In this document: positions 10,282 through 20,082 of the stretch, in pieces
Layout: the number at the start of each line of letters is the position of its first letter
Position numbering within the stretch: position 1 is the stretch's first letter
NCBI RefSeq assembly: GCF_028618515.1
Contig: NZ_JAQITB010000004.1
Location: 1-64,000 of the forward strand
Direction: 5' to 3'
Length of the DNA: 64,000 bases
Source of the DNA: Bartonella sp. ML69XJBT
GTDB taxonomy: Bacteria > Pseudomonadota > Alphaproteobacteria > Rhizobiales > Rhizobiaceae
Position numbers and translations under genes: made by a program
The notes under the pieces: generated by a model
Seen by the model: only the letters and a program-made list of their open reading frames with translations
Databases searched by the model: none
What the model was told of the DNA's origin: nothing

Positions 10282-10654
10282 ATCCTCTCACTTTGCCTCT
10301 TTGCTTAATTTATTGAGGCAGATTATTGCCCACTCTGGAGCACTGGATCTTTTTCTTACACATCAGGTCTTCTTCACTCCCTCTTAAATTAAAGCGAGTT
10401 ATGAAATAAACCACTTTTGTCATGAAATTATATTCTGTTATAACCTGATTTTTGCTACACGACAAGAGATCTGTCTTGTCATGCTGCTCAACAGAGTATC
10501 TTTACCTTTAAGATGAATTTTCTTATAAAGGATTCATTTGATCACTTCATCTTGATACTGTGGCACATTTATTCTGGTGGGATGTATGTTTCAGCACCTA
10601 AAATTTTAGAAACATTCCCCCAAGAAAGAAAGCCCTCAAACTGGAAAGAAAACT
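10282..10654. other. Intergenic region between divergent trcR and yebC
   Basis: This 370-bp gap must hold the promoters of both genes. It is AT-rich with no open frame of note and no clear terminator. I see no strong consensus -35/-10 pair that I would defend. Confidence 0.4.
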
Positions 10655-11401
10655 ATGGCAGGTCATTCACAATTTAAAAATATTATGCACCGTAAAGGAC
10701 GTCAAGATGCAATGCGTTCGAAAATATTTTCTAAGCTTGCACGCGAAATTACCGTTGCAGCCAAACAAGGCGCCCCTGATCCAGCCATGAATCCACGCTT
10801 AAGGCTTGCTGTCCAAAATGCTAAAGCACAGTCTATGCCAAAAGACAACATTGAACGCGCCATTAAGAAAGCGTCAGGAGGAGATGTCGAGAATTATGAT
10901 GAAGTGCGCTATGAGGGCTATGGTCCAGGCGGCGTTGCTGTCATTGTCGAAGCCTTAACGGATAACCGTAACCGCACCGCTTCAAATGTACGTGCTGCTT
11001 TCACCAAATCAGGTGGTGCACTTGGAGAAACAGGATCAGTCAGCTTCATGTTTAATCGGATTGGCGAAATAATCTATAAGCCAGAAGTAGGAACAGCAGA
11101 CAGCATCATGGATGCCGCTATCGAAGCTGGTGCGGACGATGTGCAATCAGAAGAGACCGGACATCATATTACCTGTGCCTTTGAAGATATTGGTGAAGTT
11201 TCTAAAATGCTTGAAGCCACACTTGGCGAAGCAGAATCAATTAAAACCATTTGGAAAGCCACCACCCTTGCGCCCATCGATGAAGAAAAAGCTTTATCCG
11301 TTTTACGGCTTATTTCTACATTAGAAGAAGATGATGATGTACAAAATGTCTATGCTAATTTTGATGTGAGCGATGAAGTTTTAGCAAAACTGTCTGGTTA
11401 A
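10655..11401 (+). CDS. yebC: YebC/PmpR family regulator
   Basis: YebC family proteins act as transcription regulators, and some relieve ribosome stalling at proline runs. The 248-residue protein starts with the diagnostic [19 protein letters not shown] and contains the central [23 protein letters not shown] block. In many relatives yebC sits directly upstream of ruvC. Here it lies 8.7 kb away, on the opposite strand, between tolB and pal, which points to a rearrangement. A GC-rich hairpin (GCCCTGC/GCAGGGC) at 11518-11542, without a good T run, could be its terminator. Confidence 0.96.
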   Translation: MAGHSQFKNIMHRKGRQDAMRSKIFSKLAREITVAAKQGAPDPAMNPRLRLAVQNAKAQSMPKDNIERAIKKASGGDVENYDEVRYEGYGPGGVAVIVEALTDNRNRTASNVRAAFTKSGGALGETGSVSFMFNRIGEIIYKPEVGTADSIMDAAIEAGADDVQSEETGHHITCAFEDIGEVSKMLEATLGEAESIKTIWKATTLAPIDEEKALSVLRLISTLEEDDDVQNVYANFDVSDEVLAKLSG

Positions 11402-12157
11402 CCTCCACATGGCGAACCCACGCCATTATCATGCTATGGGCTCCCCTCTTTTCATGAGAACCACACATATCTGTCTACAAAAAGGTGTAATCGCTTCTCA
11501 TCTTTACTACAACAAACAAGCCCTGCTTCAAACGCAGGGCCATATAACCTCTCAAACATTTTCCATAAGAAGCATAAAAGTTTTTCACCAAACTTTTTCA
11601 CAGAGCTCTTTGGCTTAAAACGTCATTTCCTCAAAGAAATAACAGCCCCCCAAAGGAGCAAGAAAAACGCACAATATATTTAAATCAACACATTATTATG
11701 TAAAACTATCTTCCTTACATGGCAGAAAGAATTGTTATCGCACAAAGATCACATGATGGGCTTGCACCGTCAATCACCACCTTTAACAACGCATCTGAAA
11801 GCCTAAAAACTTACCCCAAAATATTTCACTGAAGAAGTACCCCCAAAAACTCCCACATCTCTAAATGTCATTTCTCAAAGAACTGACAGCAACAGTAAGA
11901 GCACAAAAGAGAGAGGGATTGAAAATATATCACATCAACAGATTAAAAAGCACAAACGCCCCCTTTAGCCATAAAAATGCTTATTGCCCAGACAAAAAGC
12001 ATTATCTTATACAAAAACAAAATAAATTCAACATATTAAGTTTATCTGTTTTAGATAAGTTCCCTTTAAGAGTCCACACTTTCCTGTTTAAATTGACCAT
12101 TTTTTATAAAAGATTGTCCTCTATGAAGAAACCATAAAAAGCAAATTATAAAAAGGT
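11402..12157. other. Gene-poor spacer with diverged repeats
   Basis: No gene is supported here. Bases 11621-11690 resemble 11868-11940, and 11745-11865 resembles 12650-12775, in both cases with many differences. The second pair is related to sequence next to the toxin remnant at about 12.5 kb, so this stretch probably holds an older decayed copy of that locus. Confidence 0.6.
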
Positions 12158-12475
12158 TTAAGAAGCAAAAACAACCTCAAATTGTCCTTCAATCTTTTTA
12201 ACTTTTTTAGAGCTCTCAACAATCTTGATTGTCATTTCCCAATTTTGCCAAACACACAAGCATTTTCATCACACGCATTTCTCGAAATTCTCCATTTAAA
12301 AGTTTAGACCATTGAGGCTCTGTCATTTTTAAAAGTTGACGAGCCTGTTTTCAGGTTCTTTTCTTTAAGAATTGACTCCTTTTGTGAACAATTTGCGCTT
12401 TTATAAGCATCTTTCGAGAGTCTAAAAACCAAGGTCTGCATAAACATTGGAACTACCATGAAAAACATTTATCAT
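12158..12475 (-). pseudogene. Decayed XRE-family (HigA-like) antitoxin gene
   Basis: Read on the minus strand, successive frames give MINVFHGSSNVYADLGF, then DSRKMLIKAQIVHK, then KQARQLLKMTEPQWSKLLNG and EFREMRVMKMLVCLAKLG, then MTIKIVESSKKVKKIEGQFE. This is the known order of short XRE antitoxins that pair with HigB/Gp49-type toxins: an N-terminal YADLGF, a helix-turn-helix ending in KLLNGEFR, and a C-terminal strand. At least two frameshifts and a stop break it. Confidence 0.75.
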
Positions 12476-12780
12476 CTTCATTCCTTATCTCTTGCTCTGC
12501 TCACTGGAGATGCTCTTTAATCAAGTTGATAACTGGTTTTGGTGTTGCAATAGCATGAGTTGCTTTTTTGAGAGAAATCTACGATTTCCCAGACTCTCAT
12601 GCAACAAGCAAAACACTGAATTGTCATTATAAAACAAAATCTTGCAAATCCCATGATGCGCTTGCGCCATCAATCACCACCTTTAACAACGCATCTGAAA
12701 TCCAAAAACACTTGCCAACAAATAATTCACTGAAGAAATTCCCCCAAAACTTCCGCATCTATGGGATGACGATCGATGTG
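12476..12780 (-). pseudogene. Remnant of a HigB/Gp49-like toxin gene
   Basis: Immediately upstream of the antitoxin remnant the minus strand encodes LKKATHAIATPKPVINLIKE followed by HLQ, a stop and AEQE. This matches the usual C-terminal end of phage Gp49-like HigB toxins (KKS-x-GIATPK-x-x-x-x-LI). Further upstream only short, doubtful matches remain and stops are frequent. The toxin-before-antitoxin order agrees with higBA modules. Confidence rests on the C-terminal motif and the partner. Confidence 0.5.
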
Positions 12781-12903
12781 GTATAAAATTTACAACCTCT
12801 CCAACTGATTAACAAACACAAACGGCTCTCTTAAGCTGTAGATGCTTGGTTGACCTACAACCACAGAGAATTTTACCTTGTTTATTTTTATCAACCACCT
12901 CGT

Positions 12904-14229
12904 TTATTGTACAGTAAGCAATGGCGACCATGCCGGATCAGAAGCATCATTGGGGGTCGGCAATTGGCGTTCATTGCGCCCTGTAATATCAATAGTATAA
13001 ATTTTGGGGCCCATACCTGGATTTTTGCGAAAGAACATCAAAACGCGTCCATTAGGTGCCCAAGTTGGACCTTCATTGTGAAACCCTGTAGTTAAAATGC
13101 GCTCTCCTTGTCCATCAGGGCGCATCACACCGATAGAAAATTGGCCTTCTGATTGTTTTGTAAAGGCAATATAATCACCTCGTGGAGACCAAATGGGTGT
13201 AGAATAGCTCCCCTCATTTGAGGAAATCCGCTGAATATTGCTCCCATCCGCATTCATAGTATAGATTTGCGGCTTTCCACTGCGGTCTGATGAAAAGACA
13301 ATTTGCGACCCATCCGGCGAATAAGAAGCAGATGTATCAATAGCTGCAGTTGTTGTAAGCCTCGTCATTGTGCGGGTGCGTAAATCCATGGTATAAAGAT
13401 TTGCGCTCCCATCATTTTGCAACAAACTCATAATAACTTTTTGCCCATCAGAGGAAAAACGCGGAGCAATTGTCATATTTTCAAAAGTTCCTATCAACTC
13501 TCTTTGCCCCATTTCGATTTGTTGCAAATAAACATGCGGCACTTTATTGTGCTCGTAAGCCATATAGGTAATTTCTTGTCGTTTTGGTGAAAAGCGTGGA
13601 GTGAGAACCAATTCACTGCCATCAGACATATAGATCAAATTTGCTCCATCTTGATCCATAATCGCCAAGCGTTTAATGCGTGCATTTTGTGGACCTGTTT
13701 CATCGATAAAAACAATCCGTGTATCAAAATAACCACTTTCTCCTGTCATCTCACTATAGATCTCATCAGCGATCATATGTGCAACTCGCCGCCAACGTTC
13801 TGTAGCGGTATAAAAACGGCGTCCTTTGAGTTGACGCTGTCCAAAGACATCCCATAAACGAAACTCAACTCTCAACCGCCCATCGGTTTCTCTGATCACT
13901 TGTCCAGTCACCAACCCTTGTGCTTTTATTTTTTTCCAATCAGAAAAAGCAGGGGGTCTATTAGGATTGGAAATTTTTTCAAAAAAACTTGCCTTATCAA
14001 GGGGCAAAAACAGTCCTGAGCGTTCAAGATCAGCTGTGATAACAGCAGACATTTTAAGCCCAATTGAATCATTAGAAACAAAATCTGGTATTGCAATAGG
14101 AATAGGATTAAAGTCGGCACTTGAAATAGTGCCTTTGAGTTGTGCATAAACCGATGAAAAACTCGAAAGCCACAAACCGCAAGTGACAATACACCAAGAA
14201 AAAAATTTCTGTCTCGTTATAGTCATCAT
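12904..14229 (-). CDS. tolB: Tol-Pal translocation protein TolB
   Basis: TolB is the periplasmic beta-propeller that binds Pal and is released by TolA. The 441-residue protein has a signal peptide (about 1-30, ending near VYAQ), an N-terminal alpha/beta domain, and repeated propeller blades of the form SPDG[16 protein letters not shown], [12 protein letters not shown] and [12 protein letters not shown]. Length is normal. It follows tolA by 39 bp in the tolQRAB operon. Confidence 0.97.
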   Translation of the reverse strand: MMTITRQKFFSWCIVTCGLWLSSFSSVYAQLKGTISSADFNPIPIAIPDFVSNDSIGLKMSAVITADLERSGLFLPLDKASFFEKISNPNRPPAFSDWKKIKAQGLVTGQVIRETDGRLRVEFRLWDVFGQRQLKGRRFYTATERWRRVAHMIADEIYSEMTGESGYFDTRIVFIDETGPQNARIKRLAIMDQDGANLIYMSDGSELVLTPRFSPKRQEITYMAYEHNKVPHVYLQQIEMGQRELIGTFENMTIAPRFSSDGQKVIMSLLQNDGSANLYTMDLRTRTMTRLTTTAAIDTSASYSPDGSQIVFSSDRSGKPQIYTMNADGSNIQRISSNEGSYSTPIWSPRGDYIAFTKQSEGQFSIGVMRPDGQGERILTTGFHNEGPTWAPNGRVLMFFRKNPGMGPKIYTIDITGRNERQLPTPNDASDPAWSPLLTVQ

Positions 14230-14268
14230 GGAATGTATCCTTTCATTAAAGAAAAATATCTTTGTTTT

Positions 14269-15621
14269 TCATCGTGTTATTTCTTGAAGGGGATCAACAT
14301 TAAAATCAAAGCCCTGCCCCCATAAATCATATTGATCGCGTGGAAGATCAGCATAAGGTTGACATGAAAAAACGGCTGCGTACACCTGCCTTATCATAAT
14401 GTTTTGCTGGCTTTGTGCACCGCTTAGGGGATCAATGATTGGATCACCCATAACCATTCCTTCACGATTGAGAGTAAATCGCAACCGCACAACTGGACGG
14501 TTTTTTAAATCACCACCAAGCGCCACAAGTTTAAGCTTCTGTTGAATACACCCCCCAACGATACTGACAAGAGTTTGTGCCATTTTTGTGGTATCGTTGA
14601 TATTTTTTCTTGCTCCCAGAGCCTCTGGTGTATCGGAGCGTTTTGCCCCACCTCCTTGGGTACGAGCACGATTGAGGAGATTATTTTCCTCCATGGTGAG
14701 AATATCTTCAATTGTCTTATCTTTTATTTGTTGTTTTTTCTGATTGTGAGCTTGTGCATTTGCAATTTTTGCTTCTTTAGCAGGTTTTGGTTTCAACTGT
14801 GGGAGAAGAGGTTTTTCTGGCAAGGCAATTTGCGGAAGTTGTGGATGCATTGTTGTTTGCTTTACAGGTTCTTTTTTCACCACTGGAGGAGTCAATTCCT
14901 GTGGCGATACTCTTTCTTCATTTTTGCGTACCTCTAACGGCACCTCAGGCATAGCCTTTGGCGTATCCTCTGATCTTTCTAAAGGCGCCTCAGGCATAGT
15001 CTTTGATGTATCCTCTGATCTTTCTAAAGGCGCCTCAGGCATAGCTTTTGGTGTATCCTCTAATCTTTCTAAAGGCAGCTCAGGCATAGCCTTTGGCGTA
15101 TCCTCTGATCTTTCTAAAGGCAGCTCAGGTATAGCCTTTGGTGTATCCTCTACTCTTTCTAAAGGCGCCTCAGGCATAGCCTTTGGCGTAGCCTCTACTC
15201 TTTCTAAAGGTGGTTCTGTTTCCGATAATTCTGGTTTGGTTAATTCTGGAAGAGGTTTTTCCGGCGCCTTCTCTTCTCCTGATGGTGAAGGTATTGTCTC
15301 AACGCTCCGAGGTTTTTCTTTAGGTTTAAAAGGTGCAGAACTGTCTATCTGTCCCTCTCCCACATGGTGTGCATCTTCTTTTTCTTGTGGTTTAGTGGTT
15401 GGTTTTACTGCGGGAATTGCTCGCACAGGGGCATTCACAGAGCCTTGCTGAGAAGAAAGCTCTTGTGTCAAAGGAGCAAGGGTGATGGGAATTGCTTCTA
15501 ACTGTTGTGGTAAAGAAACGGGATGAATGAAGGTAATAGCCCCCCAGCTAACAAAAACGACATGGAGTGCAAGGGATAAAGCCAAGCCTCGTTTCATGCT
15601 ATGATAAGAGCCTTTGTTCAT
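14269..15621 (-). CDS. tolA: Cell envelope integrity protein TolA
   Basis: TolA spans the periplasm and links the proton-driven TolQR motor to TolB-Pal. I begin at MNKGSYHSMKRG, where AAGG lies 7 bases upstream; an ATG 16 codons earlier has no ribosome-binding site. A single membrane helix (GLALSLALHVVFVSWGAITF) is followed by a long Pro/Glu/Lys-rich stalk. The stalk contains six to seven 15-residue repeats of the type APLERSEDTPKAMPE. The C-terminal domain (from about 350) carries the conserved region VRLRFTLNREG and YAAVFSCQPYADLP. The stalk differs from the Ala/Lys helix of enteric TolA. Confidence 0.92.
   Translation of the reverse strand: MNKGSYHSMKRGLALSLALHVVFVSWGAITFIHPVSLPQQLEAIPITLAPLTQELSSQQGSVNAPVRAIPAVKPTTKPQEKEDAHHVGEGQIDSSAPFKPKEKPRSVETIPSPSGEEKAPEKPLPELTKPELSETEPPLERVEATPKAMPEAPLERVEDTPKAIPELPLERSEDTPKAMPELPLERLEDTPKAMPEAPLERSEDTSKTMPEAPLERSEDTPKAMPEVPLEVRKNEERVSPQELTPPVVKKEPVKQTTMHPQLPQIALPEKPLLPQLKPKPAKEAKIANAQAHNQKKQQIKDKTIEDILTMEENNLLNRARTQGGGAKRSDTPEALGARKNINDTTKMAQTLVSIVGGCIQQKLKLVALGGDLKNRPVVRLRFTLNREGMVMGDPIIDPLSGAQSQQNIMIRQVYAAVFSCQPYADLPRDQYDLWGQGFDFNVDPLQEITR
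14935..15215 (-). repeat. 45-bp tandem repeats in the tolA stalk
   Basis: Six units of 45 bp, starting about every 45 bases from 14949, encode LERSEDTPKAMPE-like peptides with small changes (S/V/L, A/T/I). All units keep the frame. They lengthen the periplasmic stalk by about 90 residues. Confidence 0.92.
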
Positions 15622-15695
15622 CTCTCTACCTTGCGTTTTTATTTTTATCACTTTCATATTGTTTTGCAAACAATAGATGACAGTTTATCATGATT

Positions 15696-16148
15696 TTATT
15701 GTGCGAGACTAGCTAACGAAACTTGTGAAAAGCCTGCTTTTTGAATATCGGCAAGCAATTGTAGCACTTGTTGATATTCAACGGTTTTAGCAGCCCGCAC
15801 GAAGATACGTTGGCTTTTTTGTGTAGGGTCTTTTTCCAATAAGCTTTTAAGTTGTGCAATCAAAGCCTCAGGGGTATCGTAATAATCTTGATTAATAGCC
15901 AAGCGCCCCCGTGCATCGAGTGAAACCGTGAGTGGAGTCTTGTCCATACGGACAGGTCCTGCTTGGCTATGAGGCAAATCGAGGGGGACACCGTTTACCA
16001 AAAGTGGTGCAGAAACCATAAAAATAATCAACAACACCAGCATAACATCCACAAAGGGTGTGACATTGATTTCGCTCATCAATTGACTGTGTGCATGATG
16101 CCGCCTACGTGTTTTTTTTTGAGAAGAAGAAGCAACAGAAACGCCCAT
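15696..16148 (-). CDS. tolR: TolR, ExbD/TolR-family motor subunit
   Basis: TolR is the inner-membrane partner of TolQ in the proton channel that energises TolA. The 150-residue protein has an N-terminal basic segment, the INVTPFVDVMLVLLIIFMV helix with the conserved aspartate of the proton pathway, and a periplasmic domain ending in QKAGFSQVSLA. AGGGGA lies 6 bases before the ATG. It follows tolQ by 12 bp. Confidence 0.97.
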   Translation of the reverse strand: MGVSVASSSQKKTRRRHHAHSQLMSEINVTPFVDVMLVLLIIFMVSAPLLVNGVPLDLPHSQAGPVRMDKTPLTVSLDARGRLAINQDYYDTPEALIAQLKSLLEKDPTQKSQRIFVRAAKTVEYQQVLQLLADIQKAGFSQVSLASLAQ

Positions 16149-16160
16149 AAATAATCCCCT

Positions 16161-16874
16161 TTAGAATGATGAATTCGTCGTACGTGTTTCATCGAGACGT
16201 CGTGATATAATTGTCGAAAATTCATCGGCAAAATTTTCTATTTGTGCAATAATTCGCGCACTTTCACTGGTCAATTTGTTATAAGCAATAACGGCTGGGA
16301 TTGCTGCAAACAAACCAATAGCAGTTGCCAACAGCGCTTCAGCAATACCTGGTGCCACAATGGCAAGCGAAGTATTTTGAGAGGCTGAAATAGAAAGAAA
16401 GGACCCCATAATGCCAACAACGGTTCCAAAAAGACCGATAAAAGGTCCTGCTGAGCCAAGGGTTGCAAGAAAGCCTAATTTTGATTCTATTTTTGCACTT
16501 TCACGCCCCAAAGTCAGATCCATAGCCTTATCAATCCGGCTCTGCAAACTTATCGATGTATGGATTCCTTTTTCAAGGGATTTTTTCCATTCCACCATTG
16601 CAGCCATAAAAACTGCGGATATACTATTAGTACGTTGACTTTTACATTCTGCATAAAGATCTTCTAGCGCCTTTCCCGACCAAAATATGCGTTCAAATTT
16701 TTTGATCTCACGCCGTATTCTGCGATAGGTGAAGATTTTATCAAAAATAATAGCCCAGCTCCATACAGAAGCCAGCAGTAATAAAATCATCACAGCTTTA
16801 ACAACGAAACCCGCTTGCATAAACAAATGCAATATCCCAATCATTTCTGGATTCGTGAGTTCTACATGCGGCAT
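16161..16874 (-). CDS. tolQ: TolQ, MotA/TolQ/ExbB-family motor subunit
   Basis: TolQ forms the pentameric membrane channel of the Tol motor. Three membrane segments are visible: about 18-42, about 140-162 (GFLATLGSAGPFIGLFGTVV) and about 172-196. The second includes the conserved glycine/threonine residues of the proton path. Length (237) is typical. It opens tolQRAB, with ybgC 160 bp upstream. Confidence 0.97.
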   Translation of the reverse strand: MPHVELTNPEMIGILHLFMQAGFVVKAVMILLLLASVWSWAIIFDKIFTYRRIRREIKKFERIFWSGKALEDLYAECKSQRTNSISAVFMAAMVEWKKSLEKGIHTSISLQSRIDKAMDLTLGRESAKIESKLGFLATLGSAGPFIGLFGTVVGIMGSFLSISASQNTSLAIVAPGIAEALLATAIGLFAAIPAVIAYNKLTSESARIIAQIENFADEFSTIISRRLDETRTTNSSF

Positions 16875-17036
16875 AATTTTTGTCCCTCTAACTGAAAGGT
16901 TTGTTGATGAAACAAAATAAAACAGATTATTTTATAGTTTCTAAATCTAAAAAACAAATTCCCCTCCGTCTCTTTAGCCAAAGAGTTCATACAATATCAC
17001 TTTTTAAAGTGAATACAGTTTAAACAACAATTATTT

Positions 17037-17477
17037 TTAAACAACAATTGTTGCAAAAAGCCCTTTGGGTAAACGGCGTGGTTTTCCTGCCTCATTAATA
17101 AGAGCAATTTCAACTTTTGCTGTTACCAACATCATATCCTCATGGAGAATATGTTGCTCCATAAAAAAGCGAGCCCCTTGAATGCGGTGAATTCGTGTTT
17201 TAATTGTTAACAAATGATCAATTTGTGCTGGTCGTAAAAAATGAAGTTCCATATGGCGAACAACAAAAAACAGTTTTTCCCCCTCCACACCTGCTGCTAA
17301 CATCTTGTTATTAAAACCGGTATCGCGTAAGAATTCTGAACGTCCCCGTTCAAAAAATTCGAGATACCGTGCATGATACACCACACCAGAAAAATCTGTA
17401 TCAGCAACATAAACACGCACTTGCAAATCATGAAAATCATTTTTAGGAGTGCTTGTCAAAGAATTTGTTTCAGTCAT
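17037..17477 (-). CDS. ybgC: Tol-Pal-associated acyl-CoA thioesterase YbgC
   Basis: YbgC is a hotdog-fold thioesterase encoded with tol-pal, probably acting on acyl-CoA or acyl-ACP in phospholipid metabolism. The signature VYVADTDFSGVVYHARYLEF contains the active-site aspartate, and FFERGRSEFLR follows. Length 146 is slightly above average because of a 15-residue N-terminal extension. A short direct duplication of the last codons (TTTAAACAACAATTATT-like) lies just past its stop at 17020-17050. Confidence 0.94.
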   Translation of the reverse strand: MTETNSLTSTPKNDFHDLQVRVYVADTDFSGVVYHARYLEFFERGRSEFLRDTGFNNKMLAAGVEGEKLFFVVRHMELHFLRPAQIDHLLTIKTRIHRIQGARFFMEQHILHEDMMLVTAKVEIALINEAGKPRRLPKGLFATIVV

Positions 17478-17625
17478 CTGCTCTATCCTATAAAATTATC
17501 TAAAGTCGTTTATTATTTTGTGTATGAAGCAGTTGAACGTGTTTTTGTGGTAAAAGAGTGGAATCGTTAGAACAAAGTCTGAACTTCTCCCAAACTTTTT
17601 CTGTAAGCATTTACCCACCTATGGA
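17478..17625 (-). pseudogene. Decayed copy of the ruvB 3' end
   Basis: The spacer between ybgC and ruvB repeats, with about one change in four or five bases, the last 140 bp of ruvB (compare 17660-17815). Shared landmarks include the stop region, the TTTTTGTGGTAAA-like stretch and CTTTTTCTGTAAGCAT. The frame is broken. It is a tandem duplicate of the ruvB end. Confidence 0.75.
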
Positions 17626-17657
17626 GCATTTTATGGCTCTCTTTAAAAGAAAATGTT

Positions 17658-18752
17658 TTAGTCATCTTCTCCGTCCCATAAAGTTGCCTGAAGGGATGCA
17701 TTATCCTTTGTGTCGAACAGTTGCGCGCGTCTTTGTGGTGAAGTCTGAGATGCTGGAGGACAAAGCCCTAAATGGCTCCATGCTTTTTCTGTAAGTATTC
17801 TCCCACGAGCAGTGCGTTGCATAAAGCCTTGTTGGAGCAGATAGGGTTCCACAATATCTTCCAGAGCATCACGTGGTTCCGAAAGAGCAGCAGCAATGGT
17901 TTCAATACCCACCGGTCCACCTAAAAAAGTTTCCGCAATCAAGAGCAAATAGCGGCGGTCGAGCGGGTCAAGACCAAGATGATCAACTTCCAAGCGTGAA
18001 AGGGCTTCATCAGCCACTTTTTGATCAATTTTTTTTGCCCGCCTCACCAGTGCAAAATCACAAACCCGCCGTAAAAGCCGCCCAGCAATTCGTGGAGTAC
18101 CGCGTGCACGGCGTGCAATCTCATGGGCACCATCATCACTAATCTGTACTGAAAAAAGCCGTGCATTACGTTGAACGATGTACTCCAGCTCCTCTATAGT
18201 ATAAAAATTGAGGCGAATGGGGATACCAAAACGGTCCCGCAGTGGTGTGGTCAAAAGTCCCAAACGGGTGGTTGCAGCCACTAGTGTAAATTTAGCCAGA
18301 TCAATTTTTACGGAGCGTGCCGCCGGTCCCTCACCAATGATCAGATCCAGTTGATAATCTTCCATAGCTGGATAAAGAATTTCTTCCACAGCTGGATTGA
18401 GCCGGTGGATTTCATCAATAAACAGGACATCGCGTTCCTCTAGATTGGTTAAGAGAGCTGCTAAATCTCCCGCTTTAGCAATAACTGGTCCTGAGGTAGA
18501 ACGAAAATTAACGCCTAATTCTTTAGCCATAATCTGTGAGAGCGTTGTTTTTCCCAAACCAGGTGGTCCAACGAATAACACATGGTCGAGCGCTTCGTGA
18601 CGTGCTTTGGCTGCTTCAATAAATATCTTCAAATTTGCCCGTGCAGCTTCTTGACCAATAAAGTCGTCGAGCACTTGTGGTCTTAAGGAACGATCTGGAT
18701 CGTTTTGCAGGGGAGCAGCCCCCAAAAGGCGTTGATCTTCATCTTTATGCAT
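17658..18752 (-). CDS. ruvB: Holliday junction helicase subunit RuvB
   Basis: RuvB is the AAA+ motor that drives branch migration with RuvA. I start at [11 protein letters not shown] (364 residues), where AAGGT lies 4 bases upstream; a longer reading to 18836 would overlap ruvA and adds an unconserved leader. Motifs: Walker [10 protein letters not shown], Walker [11 protein letters not shown], sensor 1 AATTRLG, the arginine finger region PLRDRFG, and a C-terminal winged helix (ETIAAALSE). It ends with an extension of about 15 residues that has been duplicated downstream. Confidence 0.96.
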   Translation of the reverse strand: MHKDEDQRLLGAAPLQNDPDRSLRPQVLDDFIGQEAARANLKIFIEAAKARHEALDHVLFVGPPGLGKTTLSQIMAKELGVNFRSTSGPVIAKAGDLAALLTNLEERDVLFIDEIHRLNPAVEEILYPAMEDYQLDLIIGEGPAARSVKIDLAKFTLVAATTRLGLLTTPLRDRFGIPIRLNFYTIEELEYIVQRNARLFSVQISDDGAHEIARRARGTPRIAGRLLRRVCDFALVRRAKKIDQKVADEALSRLEVDHLGLDPLDRRYLLLIAETFLGGPVGIETIAAALSEPRDALEDIVEPYLLQQGFMQRTARGRILTEKAWSHLGLCPPASQTSPQRRAQLFDTKDNASLQATLWDGEDD

Positions 18753-18765
18753 TGTTACCTTATAC

Positions 18766-19383
18766 TCAAGTAGGAGAAGAAAGCAATTTGAGACTATGGC
18801 GTATAAGCAGTGCTGAAGAAATGTTTTCCCCCTCAAGAGCCTTCATCGCTAAAGCAAGCGCCCGTGCTGCTTGATCACGCTCAAAACCAAGCTTGATCAA
18901 AGCAGCAAGCGCCTCATTTGTTGGTTGATGGGTCTCTTCCAGATGAGGACGCGAAACATTATGGAATGCTTTTTCATGAAAGGGAAGAGCTTTACTTTTT
19001 AGTTCGCGGACAATCCTTTCACTGACTTTTTTACCAACGCCTGGAGCACGACTGATCATTGCCACATCATTTAAGGCAATCGCCTGCGCCAGTTCATCTG
19101 GTGACAAAGTCCCCAAAATTGCCAAGGCAACTTTAGCTCCCACGCCAGGAACATTTTGCAGCATACAGAACCATTCTTGTTCAACTCTTGTCGCAAAACC
19201 AAACAGGCGAATGGCTTCTTCACGCACATGGGTTTCAATAAAAAGGCTTAACGCCTCCCCCACAGCTGGTAAAGAAGCACGCAGCCGATTTGAGACAAAA
19301 ACCACATAGCCCACCCCATGAACATCAACAAGAATATGATCATCAAAAATATGTTCAAGGATACCTTTTAATTTGCCAATCAT
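18766..19383 (-). CDS. ruvA: Holliday junction subunit RuvA
   Basis: RuvA tetramers bind the four-way junction and load RuvB. The 205-residue protein starts [20 protein letters not shown] (OB-fold) and has two helix-hairpin-helix segments ([16 protein letters not shown] and [16 protein letters not shown]). A C-terminal domain ([20 protein letters not shown]) binds RuvB. It precedes ruvB by 13 bp. Between ruvC and ruvA lie four tandem copies of the ruvC end. Confidence 0.97.
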   Translation of the reverse strand: MIGKLKGILEHIFDDHILVDVHGVGYVVFVSNRLRASLPAVGEALSLFIETHVREEAIRLFGFATRVEQEWFCMLQNVPGVGAKVALAILGTLSPDELAQAIALNDVAMISRAPGVGKKVSERIVRELKSKALPFHEKAFHNVSRPHLEETHQPTNEALAALIKLGFERDQAARALALAMKALEGENISSALLIRHSLKLLSSPT

Positions 19384-19414
19384 GCTGTAAGTCCGATCAT
19401 ATAGCCAACCCTCA

Positions 19415-20082
19415 TCATATCACAATCTTTGCATGATGAGAGACATGAGCACTCTTATGAAGCACAAGCCAGCACAGAGCAAGCACATCCGCCGCGTCAC
19501 TGCAGGCAAATTCAGCCAAGATCCACAACACCACCATCTTAGCATAATAAACAAAGATGCGTTGAAAAAGGCTCTTGTCCATCATGCCATCACCCTTGCA
19601 CGATGAGAGATACTGCTGCGGTGCACACTCAGGCACAAAGCAAGAGCAAGCACATCCGCCGCATCACTGCAGGCAAATTCAGCCAAGATCCACAACACCA
19701 ACATCTTAGCATAATAAACAAAGATGCGTTGAAAAAGGCTCTTGTCCATCATGCCATCACCCTTGCACGATGAGAGATGCTGGTGCGGTGCACACTCAGG
19801 CACAGAGCAAGAGCAAGGGCATCCGCCGCATCACTGCTGTCAAATTCAGCCAAGATCCACAACACCACCATCTTAGCATAATAAACAAAGATGCGTTGAA
19901 AAAGGCTCTTGTCCATCATGCCATCACCCTTGCACGATGAGAGATGCTGGTGCGGTGCACACTCAGGCACAGAGCAAGAGCAAGGGCATCAGCCGCATCA
20001 CTGCTATCAAATTCAGCCAAGATCCACAACACCACCATCTTAGCATAATAAACAAAGATGCGTTGAAAAAGGCTCTTACTCA
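19415..20082 (-). repeat. Four 167-bp tandem copies of the ruvC 3' end
   Basis: The segment beginning at 20082 at the end of ruvC recurs at 19915, 19748, 19581 and about 19414, exactly 167 bp apart. The three upstream-most copies are nearly identical and the one nearest ruvA is worn. Each keeps an open frame of 73 codons. It starts [17 protein letters not shown], runs through MDKSLFQRIFVYYAKM and ends in the RuvC C-terminus with the catalytic [13 protein letters not shown] motif (altered to CSDAAD in some). No ribosome-binding site is obvious. The copies separate ruvC from ruvA. Confidence 0.93.

Noticed and set aside
14924-15451. 175-codon plus-strand frame opposite tolA
   Set aside because: It arises from the 45-bp in-frame repeats of tolA; no ribosome-binding site.
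19415-20082. CRISPR array
   Set aside because: The units are contiguous 167-bp copies of ruvC sequence without unique spacers.
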